Part shown: in pieces, positions 1-7,438 of the stretch
How the letters are laid out: every line of letters starts with the position of its first letter
How positions within the stretch are numbered: the first letter of the stretch is position 1
DNA from: Christensenellaceae bacterium
Lineage (GTDB): Bacteria; Bacillota; Clostridia; Christensenellales; CAAEEZ01
Length of the DNA: 14,055 nucleotides
Direction: 5' to 3'
Assembly (NCBI GenBank): GCA_020024085.1
Contig: JAHHUG010000026.1
Coordinates: 1-14,055, forward strand
The notes under the pieces: model-generated
Database searches by the model: none
Told to the model about the DNA's origin: nothing
The model's input: only the letters and a program-made list of their open reading frames with translations
Program-made: the position numbers and the translations under genes

Positions 1-106
1 TTACGCTGAACAAATTTGATATGTAACATCATCTTTTATTGCTATTAATGTTAAGGCTATACTCAAAAATTTTTTTATAATTTGAAAAATTTTTATAAAA
101 AAGCTA

Positions 107-140
107 TTGACAACAGCTGAATGCTTGTGTATAATATAAT
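107..140 (+). promoter_or_regulatory. Promoter of the perR-sor-rbr operon
   Basis: A consensus -35 box TTGACA (107-112) is followed after exactly 17 bp by a consensus -10 box TATAAT (130-135). A second TATAAT overlaps it at 135-140. This is a textbook sigma-A promoter and predicts a start near 142, just before the operator and ribosome-binding site of perR. Its strength suits a stress operon held down by a repressor. Confidence 0.9.
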
Positions 141-143
141 CAA

Positions 144-162
144 ATTGAGAATGGTTCTCATT
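144..162 (+). promoter_or_regulatory. Fur/PerR-family operator overlapping the start of transcription
   Basis: TGAGAATGGTTCTCA (146-160) is a perfect 6-3-6 inverted repeat placed directly after the -10 box. Positions 144-162 match the general Fur-box pattern AATGANAATNATTNTCATT at 17 of 19 positions. The site lies between the predicted transcription start and the Shine-Dalgarno site of a Fur-family gene, so autorepression of the whole operon is the natural reading. It looks more like a Fur box than the A+T-only PerR box of Bacillus (TTATAATNATTATAA). Confidence 0.8.
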
Positions 163-164
163 TT

Positions 165-170
165 GAGGTG
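165..170 (+). promoter_or_regulatory. Ribosome-binding site that decides the perR start
   Basis: GAGGTG (165-170) matches the anti-Shine-Dalgarno complement and precedes ATG at 174. The in-frame GTG at 168 lies inside this site, so it is an unlikely start codon. This supports a protein beginning MNYSKL rather than MKMNYSKL. Confidence 0.75.
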
Positions 171-173
171 AAA

Positions 174-554
174 ATGAATTATTCAAAACTAAAAGAAAAA
201 ATATTCGATGTAGTTTACAATAATCCTTTACATATGACAGCAGAGCAGGTTTTAAGTAAGGTTAATACAGCAGATACCAATGTAAGCCAAGCAACAGTAT
301 ATCGTAATTTATCAAAGCTTGTAGAGGAGGGTAGGTTAAGAAAACTTACTATTGCAGGCGAACCGGATAGGTTTGATGGAAATATCGCAATTCATGGACA
401 TTTTTATTGTAATCATTGCAAGAAAGTCTATGATTTAGATATAGATAACGATATAGTAAAACAAATACAGCTAGGAACGAACCATAAAATAATGGATAGC
501 GACCTAATTTTTTACGGAATATGTAAGGATTGTATAGGAGGAAAAAATGATTAA
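174..554 (+). CDS. perR: Peroxide-sensing Fur-family repressor PerR
   Basis: This is a 126-residue metal-dependent repressor. The N-terminal winged helix carries the recognition stretch SQATVYRNLSKL (38-49). The C-terminal half holds the dimer and metal sites. The five regulatory-metal ligands of Bacillus PerR can all be matched: H20 (in LHMTAEQ), D68 (in DRFD), H74 and H76 (HGH), and D87 (in KKVYD). D87 is important because PerR has Asp there whereas peroxide-insensitive Fur proteins usually have Glu. Two CxxC pairs, C79/C82 and C117/C120, form the structural zinc site. The ATG at 174 is preferred over GTG at 168, which sits inside the Shine-Dalgarno site. The gene's last 8 bp overlap the next gene, so the two are translationally coupled. 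By family knowledge it represses under reducing conditions and releases DNA when peroxide oxidises its histidines. The operator just upstream implies autoregulation. Fur or Zur are less likely alternatives. Confidence 0.9.
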   Translation: MNYSKLKEKIFDVVYNNPLHMTAEQVLSKVNTADTNVSQATVYRNLSKLVEEGRLRKLTIAGEPDRFDGNIAIHGHFYCNHCKKVYDLDIDNDIVKQIQLGTNHKIMDSDLIFYGICKDCIGGKND

Positions 555-924
555 ATTTGTTAAATGTAAACATTGTGGCAATGTAGTTGAATTTATTAAC
601 GATTCAGGTGTTCCAATGATGTGTTGTGGTGAAAGAATGGAGGAGTTAAAGGCTAATACAACCGATGCTGCTCAAGAAAAGCATGTACCAGTAGCAACTC
701 TTGATGGTAATACTTTACATATTGAGGTAGGTTCAGTGCTTCACCCAATGACAAAAGAGCATTTGATTCAACAAATTATAGTGGTAAATGGTAGAAGGAT
801 TGACAAGGTAGTGCTTGACGATATGGTACCACCAATCGCAGATTTCACTGTTAATCCAAATAAAGAAATAGAAGTATATGCATACTGCAATCTACACGGA
901 TTGTGGAAAGTTAGTGTAAAATAA
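547..924 (+). CDS. dfx: Desulfoferrodoxin (2Fe superoxide reductase)
   Basis: This 125-residue cytoplasmic protein reduces superoxide to hydrogen peroxide without making oxygen. Its N-terminal desulforedoxin-like domain (1-36) has the four rubredoxin-type iron ligands C7, C10, C26 and C27 (CxxC and CC). The catalytic domain (about 40-125) shows the site II ligands H46 in EKHVP, H66 in GSVLHPM, H72, C114 and H117 in YCNLHG. The lysine of EKHVP (K45), which helps guide superoxide, is also present. With both iron centres intact this is the two-centre class, not neelaredoxin. Length is typical of the family. ATG at 547 follows a strong AGGAGG (536-541) and overlaps the end of perR by 8 bp. Rubrerythrin, encoded next, is a plausible sink for the peroxide formed. 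Confidence 0.95.
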   Translation: MIKFVKCKHCGNVVEFINDSGVPMMCCGERMEELKANTTDAAQEKHVPVATLDGNTLHIEVGSVLHPMTKEHLIQQIIVVNGRRIDKVVLDDMVPPIADFTVNPNKEIEVYAYCNLHGLWKVSVK

Positions 925-945
925 AAAGAAAGGTAGGTAATTATT

Positions 946-1485
946 ATGGAATTAAAAGGAAGTAAAACAGAAAAAAACTTAATGGAAGCATTTGCAGGCG
1001 AGAGCCAAGCTAGAAACAAATATACTTATTTTGCATCAAAAGCTAAAAAAGATGGATTTGTTGAGATTTCAAAGATTTTTGAGGAGACAGCTGGAAACGA
1101 AAAAGAGCATGCAAAATTGTGGTTCAAGTACCTAAATGGTGGTGCTATTGGCGACACTTATGATAACCTTGTTGCTGCTGCTGAAGGGGAGAATGGCGAG
1201 TGGACAGATATGTACAAGAGAATGGCAGAAGAAGCTGACGAGGAAGGTTTCAAGGAGATTGCTACAAAGTTTAGAGAAGTAGCAAAGATTGAAAAACTTC
1301 ATGAAGAAAGATATAGAAAGTTGGCTGAATTAGTTAAGAGTGGTGCTATATTCAACAAAGAAACCGAGACAGTTTGGAGATGTTCAAATTGTGGTTGCGT
1401 AGTTATCAGTAAATCTGCACCAAAACTTTGTCCAGTATGTGCTCACCCACAAGCATACTTTGAGGTAGTTGCTGACGAGTTTTAA
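946..1485 (+). CDS. rbr: Rubrerythrin (peroxide reductase)
   Basis: This 179-residue protein is a classical rubrerythrin, which reduces hydrogen peroxide to water using electrons passed through rubredoxin. The four-helix diiron domain (1-140) shows E19 in GESQARNKY, E52xxH55 in NEKEH, E82 and E85 in GENGEW, and E116xxH119 in IEKLHEERY. The C-terminal rubredoxin-like domain has C146xxC149 and C162PVC165, with the usual CAHPQAYFE ending. Domain order (diiron, then rubredoxin) is the classical one, not the reversed form common in clostridia. The start ATG follows a Shine-Dalgarno-like AAGGTAGG with a fairly long spacer and lies 21 bp after the superoxide reductase gene. An A+T hairpin (8-bp arms 1483-1490 and 1493-1500) overlaps the stop codon, ahead of the terminator. 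Confidence 0.96.
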   Translation: MELKGSKTEKNLMEAFAGESQARNKYTYFASKAKKDGFVEISKIFEETAGNEKEHAKLWFKYLNGGAIGDTYDNLVAAAEGENGEWTDMYKRMAEEADEEGFKEIATKFREVAKIEKLHEERYRKLAELVKSGAIFNKETETVWRCSNCGCVVISKSAPKLCPVCAHPQAYFEVVADEF

Positions 1486-1510
1486 TATATAAATATATTA
1501 ATGATATTAA

Positions 1511-1538
1511 GCGAGAACATTCATTGTTTTCGCTTTTT
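1511..1538 (+). terminator. Rho-independent terminator of the perR operon
   Basis: GCGAGAACA (1511-1519) pairs with TGTTTTCGC (1525-1533) to form a 9-bp stem with one G-U pair and a 5-nt loop. The run of T that follows (1534-1540) completes a standard intrinsic terminator 25 bp after the rubrerythrin stop codon. Confidence 0.9.
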
Positions 1539-1603
1539 TTATGCAATTTTTGCAAAAAATGAAAAAAAAGAACAAATATTACTGCTAAATTTGACTATAT
1601 CTA

Positions 1604-1632
1604 TTGAAAAGAAATGCAATATATAGTAATAT
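1604..1632 (+). promoter_or_regulatory. Possible promoter of the large lipoprotein gene
   Basis: TTGAAA (1604-1609) is followed after 17 bp by TAATAT (1627-1632), a plausible -35/-10 pair ahead of the lipoprotein gene. A second candidate -35, TTGACT, lies at 1591-1596. The surroundings are almost pure A+T, so chance matches are easy. The proposed -10 lies inside an A+T element that recurs inverted after the gene. ATATATAGTAA occurs twice here (1619-1629 and 1638-1648). The Shine-Dalgarno AGGAG is at 1662-1666. Confidence 0.4.
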
Positions 1633-1647
1633 ATATTATATATAGTA
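1627..1647. repeat. Left copy of a 21-bp A+T inverted repeat flanking the lipoprotein gene
   Basis: Positions 1627-1647 are the exact reverse complement of 7276-7296. The left copy overlaps the proposed -10 region of the lipoprotein gene and contains the palindrome TAATATATATTA (1627-1638). The match covers all 21 bases and stops at both edges. The sequence is nearly all A and T, so coincidence cannot be excluded. Confidence 0.5.
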
Positions 1648-1671
1648 AATTTTGCTTTAATAGGAGAAATT

Positions 1672-4600
1672 ATGAAAACATTAAAAAAGGTAATGACTTT
1701 TTGTTTATTGGTTGTGTTATCAGTAACACTTCTTACTGCTTGTAATAGTACAGGTGAACCAATAGTTAATAAGGAATTTACCGTAACTTATGATTTGAAC
1801 ACTACTGACCCAAATGCTCAATTTGTGTCTAATAACATTGTTCAACAAGTTAATAAGTACTACAATTCACAAAAAATAACCGAACCTTCTAAACCAATAA
1901 GAGAGGGTTTCGATTTTGGTGGTTGGTACTACGATAAGGAATGTACAAAACTTGTTAAATACAAGTGGGAATCATTTGACCACGATGTTACTTTGTATGC
2001 AAAATGGTTTGAAAGAGATAGTTTGTCTATGTCTTTCTATTGCAATGACCCAAAAGTTGAAGGACTTATCGAAATCCCTATGGATTTGAAGGACAAATAT
2101 TATAGGGGAGATGTTGTCAAGGGTAATATCATTAAGGCTGGATATGAGGCTTTTGCGAAAGAACATGAAGCTAGCTTAAAGGGTAGAGGTCTTGATAAAA
2201 ACTTTGTTTGTAGACATGGTGATTTACCTTCTCTTAAGGTATCATACACATCAGATATTAAGGTAGATGACAAACTTATCCAATATGCTGAAAAGGTTGA
2301 TAATCACTATACAGTCAAATTTGTAGTTAATGTTTTTGAGAAAATTCACGAAGTAAGATTTTTAAATAAAAATACTCAAATTTGTATTGCTCCAACAACA
2401 GCTGAAGGCAAAATTGATTTTAGTGGTGCATACAAATATGTAAACGGCGAAAAGGTTACTAATATCGAATTTGAAATGGTTAATGGCAGAAAAACTATGC
2501 CAAAAGCCGTTGTAGAAAAGTACGAAACATTCAAAAGATGGCAAATTAGTTTGTCTGGTGTAAAAGACAAGGATTTTGAATATTACAACAAATTTGGTCA
2601 ATTAATTGATAACAAAGGTAATTTGATTGATGAAAATGGTAATGTTGTAACAGAAGATAAGGCAGTGTACTTTATTGATTATAGAAACTATGAAAATATC
2701 AGTGATATTACCTGCCAAACCGACCTTTTAAACTATTCTGTTGATTATCAACTTTGGATTCCAGAGTTAGATGAAAATGGAAATATCAAAAAGGTTAACG
2801 GCAAATCAGTTTATTTACCTGAAAACAAAATTTCTCTAGCAAAAATTTCATACCAATATGGTACACCTATCAATAAGTTGCTTGATGCTGAAGTAAAAAA
2901 AGAGCTAGATGAAAGAAATTTGTCTACAACATTCAAATTAGTTTCTTGGAAATATGGTGATAACTATCCAGAAATGAATGTTAAGGTTAACGAAAAGGTT
3001 TCATCAAGTCACCAATTAAAGCATGATATTGTAGTTAGAACTTCTCTTGATGTTAAAAAGGAAATAGTTCGTTTTATAAAAGGAAAAGATGAGTTTTTTA
3101 ACACCAAGAATACAAGCATTTCAACAACAGTTGAATATCCACTAAAAGATGTTAATAAGTGGCTTCAAAACCCAAAATTACCAGAGGCATTTGACTTACA
3201 TAATATTGTTGGTGGTATGTATTATGTAAAGCCTGGTGTTAGTGTTCCAGTAAACAGCTCTACATTTATTAAAACTGAAGAAATGATTAATGCAGAAAGA
3301 GAACTATTAAAGCATCAATATACATTGAAAGGTTTCTGCTTGAGTGAACACAAAAATATGGGACCTAATGCTCCATTACTTATTACATACGATAGCAATA
3401 CTAAAAAATTAGCTCTAAAAGATGGTAAGTTGCTAGAAAAAAGCGAAAATAGTAACGAAATTGTACTTAAACCAATTTTTGAAAGAAGAACAGATACTCA
3501 AGTAATAATTGATATATCTGAGTATGCAAATAAGGGCATCAGTATTCCTTCAGCATTACAAAAAGAACTTTATGCACAATTAGATACATTTGATAATGGT
3601 ACATACATTGATAGTTACAATAATGATATCAAATTGAAAGGACATAAGTTTTTGAAATGGGAAGTTGTTGGTACTCCATTTGATAGCTTAGATTTAGTTA
3701 ATAAGGAAAAATATCTTGGTGTAACTTTCAATAATAAATATCAAGTTATCGGTACTACAACTATTAAACCAGTGTTTGAAATTGATGAATATACACTTAC
3801 ATTCCTAGATACTTTTGACAAAGATATATTCACTCAACCAACCGATAAAATTATTGCTAATATTGATGATAAATATGTTACAAAGGCACAAATTGATAAG
3901 GTAATAGCATATCAAAAGAATCTAATTCCTAATATCGCTGCAAGTGAGAATCCTGCAAATTATGTATTTGATGATTGGTACACAAGCGATTTGAAAGAAT
4001 TTGTTAATAGAGATGTTTCACTTACCGAGTTTATTAATAGTGTAACTAAAGGTCAAGTTGCTGATTATAAGTTTAACTTGAGTAGAAGTATTACTTTTAA
4101 GGCAAGATTTATTCCTATTAACTACAAAGTTCAATTTATGGAATTTGATGTAGTTAGCGATAAATTGAATACTACATACAAGCCATCAACAAATGCAAAG
4201 AATTGTGTATTCACATTTAAGGGTATCAATGCTAAATATACTGATAATTTGGCAAATGAGTATGTAAGTGAAATTTTCGAATATGTACCTACTGAAGCAG
4301 TATTTAATTATGTTACAGCTACTGGTGTTAAAAAGAATTATGTAATTGGTTGGTATTACTATGCTTATGCTAAAGATGACAAAGGCAATATCGACAAAAC
4401 AAAAATTGTACCAGTAAACTTTAATAATACATCTTCAATTAGTGCTGATACTGTTCCTTTTGTTTTAACTGAAGATTTAGTTCTTCTTTCAGCAGGTAAG
4501 TTACCAGCAGGATACAAATTAGTTGAAAACAATACAATTAAAGTATTCCCTAAACTTGCAGAGTACGATGTAACCATTGATGCTAATGGTGGTAATTACG

Positions 4601-7170
4601 ATAACTATGATGAGTCTGGCAACTTAAAAGGATACAAAACTAAATTAACTGGCATTAAAGGTGGTATGTTTGGTTTTGATATTCCAACAGGTGTGGACGA
4701 CAAGGGTAATCCAATCAATAAGCTAAACAACAAAACTGGTTTTATGATTGATGCTAATCATAGTTACTACGAAGTAAAGTGGAATGAAGATAAAAAAACC
4801 AATGTAAATGTTTACTATAAAGATAGCCATTATATTAATGATACTGAAAGGTTGAGAATAACTGGCAATACAACTTTATACATCAACTGGGATGCTATTA
4901 AACATAATGTAAATGTATATTTCTACGATATTAATGGTGTTTTAGACGAATCAAAAACTCTTAATCTAATTGGTACAATTGAGAAAATTTATCGTTTAGA
5001 AACTATACAAGGCGAATTGAAACCAGTTGTATATGATGTTAAAAAGTTAGTAGAAATTGCAATCGGTACACACACACCAAAAGAGTCATACTATGCTTAC
5101 ATTTACGAAATGAAAGCTGGTGTTGAAACTTACATTTATGATGGATATTATCAAAACCCTGCTAATATGTTTGATAAAGCACTTGTAGACCGTGATATTC
5201 ATTGTAAATTAAAATATAACAATTTACACTTAACATTAGATGCTAATGGTGGCTACTATGGTGGTCCAAATATTGAGGGCGACAAGCTATTAGAGTCATA
5301 TATTGATAAGGATTCTGCTCTTACAATAAATAAGCAAGGTAAACTTACTCATATGGAAGATGCTTTCTCTGCTTATGTAACTAAGAATCAAGAGAATATG
5401 CCAGGCGAAAAAGCAGACCAAGGTGCTCCAAGAAGAGATAATTATGTATTTGCTGGATTTGCTACTAAACCAAATGCTCAAATAGGTGTAGATAAGTTCT
5501 ACTATGGCTACAGAGATGGTAGTGATATTAGAGACTTTGAAAAAATATTTGGATATGCACAAATTAATGAATCAATTGATAGCAAAACTTGTTGGCTAGG
5601 CGATACTACTAAATTTATGAAGTATGCATTAGATGATTTGATTGTTGTAACCAAAAATGATGATGGCTCTATTAAAGATTTCAAAATGAAAAACTTGTAT
5701 GCTCAATGGATTCCTGTTAAAACTCAAGTTGAGTACTACAAGACTGACAAAAAGACTTTAGTAAATGTTCAAACAGATATCTTTGATAAGTTCGGTGGAA
5801 AGGTTGCTGATGTTAATGGTGCTACTTATAGTGATTTGTTGATGCCTGAAGATTTAATCCTAAATCCTTATAAGTTTGCAAATAACACAAAAGATAAATC
5901 TCTAATTTCTTGGGTAACTGAAGATGGTGCAATCGTAGATGCTGGATTACCTGTTGGTAAACATAATACATTTGATTTCAATTCAGCTACTATCAAAGGC
6001 GATGCTCAAAATGGTTTCTATTATTTAGCTACTTGCTCAGTTTACGAAGACTTAAGGACTGGTATTGATATTAAGTATCGTGTTGAATATCCTAATAAAA
6101 CCGTTACAATGGGACAATTTGAGTTTTTAGAAAATGATAAGAGGGATTTGAGTAAAAACCCATTAGTTCTTAAAAAGGACACTGATGGTAAATACTATGT
6201 ATTCCGTAAGACTTATGCAATTGGTAATAGAGTAATAGATAGCTTATTCAATAATCAAGCATATCAAGTTTGCGAATTTGACCAAGGAAATACTGGTGTG
6301 TTAAAGCAATCAGGTGCAGATTTCTATTATGAATATGAACTTGTTGCAAGAGAGGAAGATGAAAAACTTCCAGTGATTGTAAATACTACTTACAAAAATG
6401 CAGTATTTGATAGAAATGATGTTACTCTTAAAAATACTCTAAATGACCCAATGAGAAACCCTTACTACGACGAAGCTACAATGGCTAATAAGATTACTGG
6501 CGAAAAGAATTATTATAAAGGTCAAATGGTAAGAGTAGTTGTTGAGGGTGGAAAATACGTAACTCAAAGAATGGTTTGGAAGAGCGATAAAGGTACCATT
6601 ATGGAACCAAACTTTAACGACTTAACCAAGAACCTACCACTTGGAGACAATTCAAATATTGTTGCAACTTTTGTAGGCAATAAAAAACCAAGAATTGAAA
6701 AAATCAATGGTTTTAGTACAATTATCCTAGATACTGTTGTAAAAGGCGAATGGGCAAGGGAAGCTAATAGTAGCGTTAATGTTCAATTAAATTACTATTA
6801 CGATAAATCTGTTGATTTTAATGGTAATACTACATGGTCAAAATTAAAGAATAAAGGTGGCGAATTTATTACCTCATTAAAAGGTGTTGTTAATGCATCA
6901 AATAATCAATATATCAAAAATGTTGCAATTGCCTCTAGACCAAGTGTAAAACCAGCTCAACCTGGTATTGCAGCAAAGAGATTGACATGGAAGTTAGGTA
7001 GCGAAACAGGTGATGATATTGATACAGTAGATGAAAACAAAAACCTTGTTAATACTATTTCATTTGCAGATGCACTAAATCGTGGTATTCTTGTTTCAAA
7101 TTATACAAACTCAGTATATGTTGTTGAGTTGAATTTGTACGAAACTTGGATTGTTGATGCTAGAAAATAG
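1672..7170 (+). CDS. Very large secreted lipoprotein made of diverged InlB-type repeats
   Basis: This gene encodes 1,832 residues and has no recognisable gene name. The N-terminus is a lipoprotein signal peptide: a Lys-rich start, a hydrophobic core (10-21) and lipobox LTAC with C24 as the lipidated residue. The mature protein should sit on the outer face of the membrane. The first unit is a clear Listeria-Bacteroides (InlB B) repeat, with GFDFGGWYYD near 80-88 and TLYAKW at 107-112. Related marks recur throughout: (F/L)xxW cores at W290, W426, W663, W769 and W1773, the DANGG motif at 970 and 1190, and unit ends such as TFKARF (808-813), TLYINW (1068-1073), LYAQW (1342-1346) and YETW (1823-1826). 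By eye this gives about 14-15 units of roughly 80-160 residues covering nearly the whole chain. I see no enzyme motif, LPxTG signal or other membrane helix. Codon use resembles the neighbours, so recent transfer is not obvious. A role in adhesion or as a surface spacer is inference only. Confidence 0.85.
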   Translation: MKTLKKVMTFCLLVVLSVTLLTACNSTGEPIVNKEFTVTYDLNTTDPNAQFVSNNIVQQVNKYYNSQKITEPSKPIREGFDFGGWYYDKECTKLVKYKWESFDHDVTLYAKWFERDSLSMSFYCNDPKVEGLIEIPMDLKDKYYRGDVVKGNIIKAGYEAFAKEHEASLKGRGLDKNFVCRHGDLPSLKVSYTSDIKVDDKLIQYAEKVDNHYTVKFVVNVFEKIHEVRFLNKNTQICIAPTTAEGKIDFSGAYKYVNGEKVTNIEFEMVNGRKTMPKAVVEKYETFKRWQISLSGVKDKDFEYYNKFGQLIDNKGNLIDENGNVVTEDKAVYFIDYRNYENISDITCQTDLLNYSVDYQLWIPELDENGNIKKVNGKSVYLPENKISLAKISYQYGTPINKLLDAEVKKELDERNLSTTFKLVSWKYGDNYPEMNVKVNEKVSSSHQLKHDIVVRTSLDVKKEIVRFIKGKDEFFNTKNTSISTTVEYPLKDVNKWLQNPKLPEAFDLHNIVGGMYYVKPGVSVPVNSSTFIKTEEMINAERELLKHQYTLKGFCLSEHKNMGPNAPLLITYDSNTKKLALKDGKLLEKSENSNEIVLKPIFERRTDTQVIIDISEYANKGISIPSALQKELYAQLDTFDNGTYIDSYNNDIKLKGHKFLKWEVVGTPFDSLDLVNKEKYLGVTFNNKYQVIGTTTIKPVFEIDEYTLTFLDTFDKDIFTQPTDKIIANIDDKYVTKAQIDKVIAYQKNLIPNIAASENPANYVFDDWYTSDLKEFVNRDVSLTEFINSVTKGQVADYKFNLSRSITFKARFIPINYKVQFMEFDVVSDKLNTTYKPSTNAKNCVFTFKGINAKYTDNLANEYVSEIFEYVPTEAVFNYVTATGVKKNYVIGWYYYAYAKDDKGNIDKTKIVPVNFNNTSSISADTVPFVLTEDLVLLSAGKLPAGYKLVENNTIKVFPKLAEYDVTIDANGGNYDNYDESGNLKGYKTKLTGIKGGMFGFDIPTGVDDKGNPINKLNNKTGFMIDANHSYYEVKWNEDKKTNVNVYYKDSHYINDTERLRITGNTTLYINWDAIKHNVNVYFYDINGVLDESKTLNLIGTIEKIYRLETIQGELKPVVYDVKKLVEIAIGTHTPKESYYAYIYEMKAGVETYIYDGYYQNPANMFDKALVDRDIHCKLKYNNLHLTLDANGGYYGGPNIEGDKLLESYIDKDSALTINKQGKLTHMEDAFSAYVTKNQENMPGEKADQGAPRRDNYVFAGFATKPNAQIGVDKFYYGYRDGSDIRDFEKIFGYAQINESIDSKTCWLGDTTKFMKYALDDLIVVTKNDDGSIKDFKMKNLYAQWIPVKTQVEYYKTDKKTLVNVQTDIFDKFGGKVADVNGATYSDLLMPEDLILNPYKFANNTKDKSLISWVTEDGAIVDAGLPVGKHNTFDFNSATIKGDAQNGFYYLATCSVYEDLRTGIDIKYRVEYPNKTVTMGQFEFLENDKRDLSKNPLVLKKDTDGKYYVFRKTYAIGNRVIDSLFNNQAYQVCEFDQGNTGVLKQSGADFYYEYELVAREEDEKLPVIVNTTYKNAVFDRNDVTLKNTLNDPMRNPYYDEATMANKITGEKNYYKGQMVRVVVEGGKYVTQRMVWKSDKGTIMEPNFNDLTKNLPLGDNSNIVATFVGNKKPRIEKINGFSTIILDTVVKGEWAREANSSVNVQLNYYYDKSVDFNGNTTWSKLKNKGGEFITSLKGVVNASNNQYIKNVAIASRPSVKPAQPGIAAKRLTWKLGSETGDDIDTVDENKNLVNTISFADALNRGILVSNYTNSVYVVELNLYETWIVDARK

Positions 7171-7186
7171 TTAGTTAAAAATAATA

Positions 7187-7218
7187 AAAAGGGCATTTAT
7201 ATGCCCTTTTATTTTTTT
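7187..7218 (+). terminator. Terminator after the lipoprotein gene, probably bidirectional
   Basis: AAAAGGGCAT (7187-7196) and ATGCCCTTTT (7201-7210) form a perfect 10-bp stem with a 4-nt loop, followed by A and T7 (7212-7218). The opposite strand also carries a T-rich run beyond the stem, so it could stop transcription from either side between these convergent genes. Confidence 0.92.
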
Positions 7219-7275
7219 GCATTAATTTATATTGTATGGTAATTTTTAAGTCGTGTAGGCTTATTAAATTAGTTA

Positions 7276-7296
7276 TACTATATATAATATATATTA
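7276..7296. repeat. Right copy of the 21-bp A+T inverted repeat
   Basis: This is the exact reverse complement of 1627-1647. It lies in the A+T-rich spacer between the lipoprotein terminator and the terminator of the opposing operon, where no gene is visible. The surrounding 7219-7388 is almost all A and T with no other clear element. Confidence 0.5.
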
Positions 7297-7388
7297 TATT
7301 ATTATATCTTAATATATAATTGTAATACTTTAATAACAAGATGTAACAATATTTTAATATAAAGATTACAATAGTAATAAAATTGTAT

Positions 7389-7417
7389 AAAAAAGAGGAT
7401 AGCATATACTATCCTCT
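7389..7417 (-). terminator. Terminator of the minus-strand GGGtGRT operon
   Basis: Read on the minus strand, AGAGGATAG (7417-7409) pairs with CTATCCTCT (7402-7394), giving a 9-bp stem with a 6-nt loop. A T-run follows, equal to plus-strand A residues at 7389-7394. It lies about 20 bp beyond the stop codon of the GGGtGRT gene. Confidence 0.9.
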
Positions 7418-7438
7418 AATTTTATAATTAAATATTAA

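Noticed and set aside
1..186. A 61-codon minus-strand reading frame at the left edge
   Set aside because: It overlaps the perR promoter, operator and start codon on the opposite strand, has no ribosome-binding site, and its translation is low-complexity with no known family.
1483..1500. A+T inverted repeat after rubrerythrin as a terminator
   Set aside because: The stem has only A-T pairs and is not followed by a T-run; the true terminator is at 1511-1538.
2362..2601. Minus-strand frames inside the lipoprotein gene
   Set aside because: They are shadow frames of a well-supported gene with a normal start, signal peptide and repeats; none resembles a protein family.
7175..7405. A 76-codon minus-strand frame in the A+T-rich spacer
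   Set aside because: It spans both terminators, its translation is mostly Tyr, Ile and Asn from A+T repeats, and it has no ribosome-binding site.
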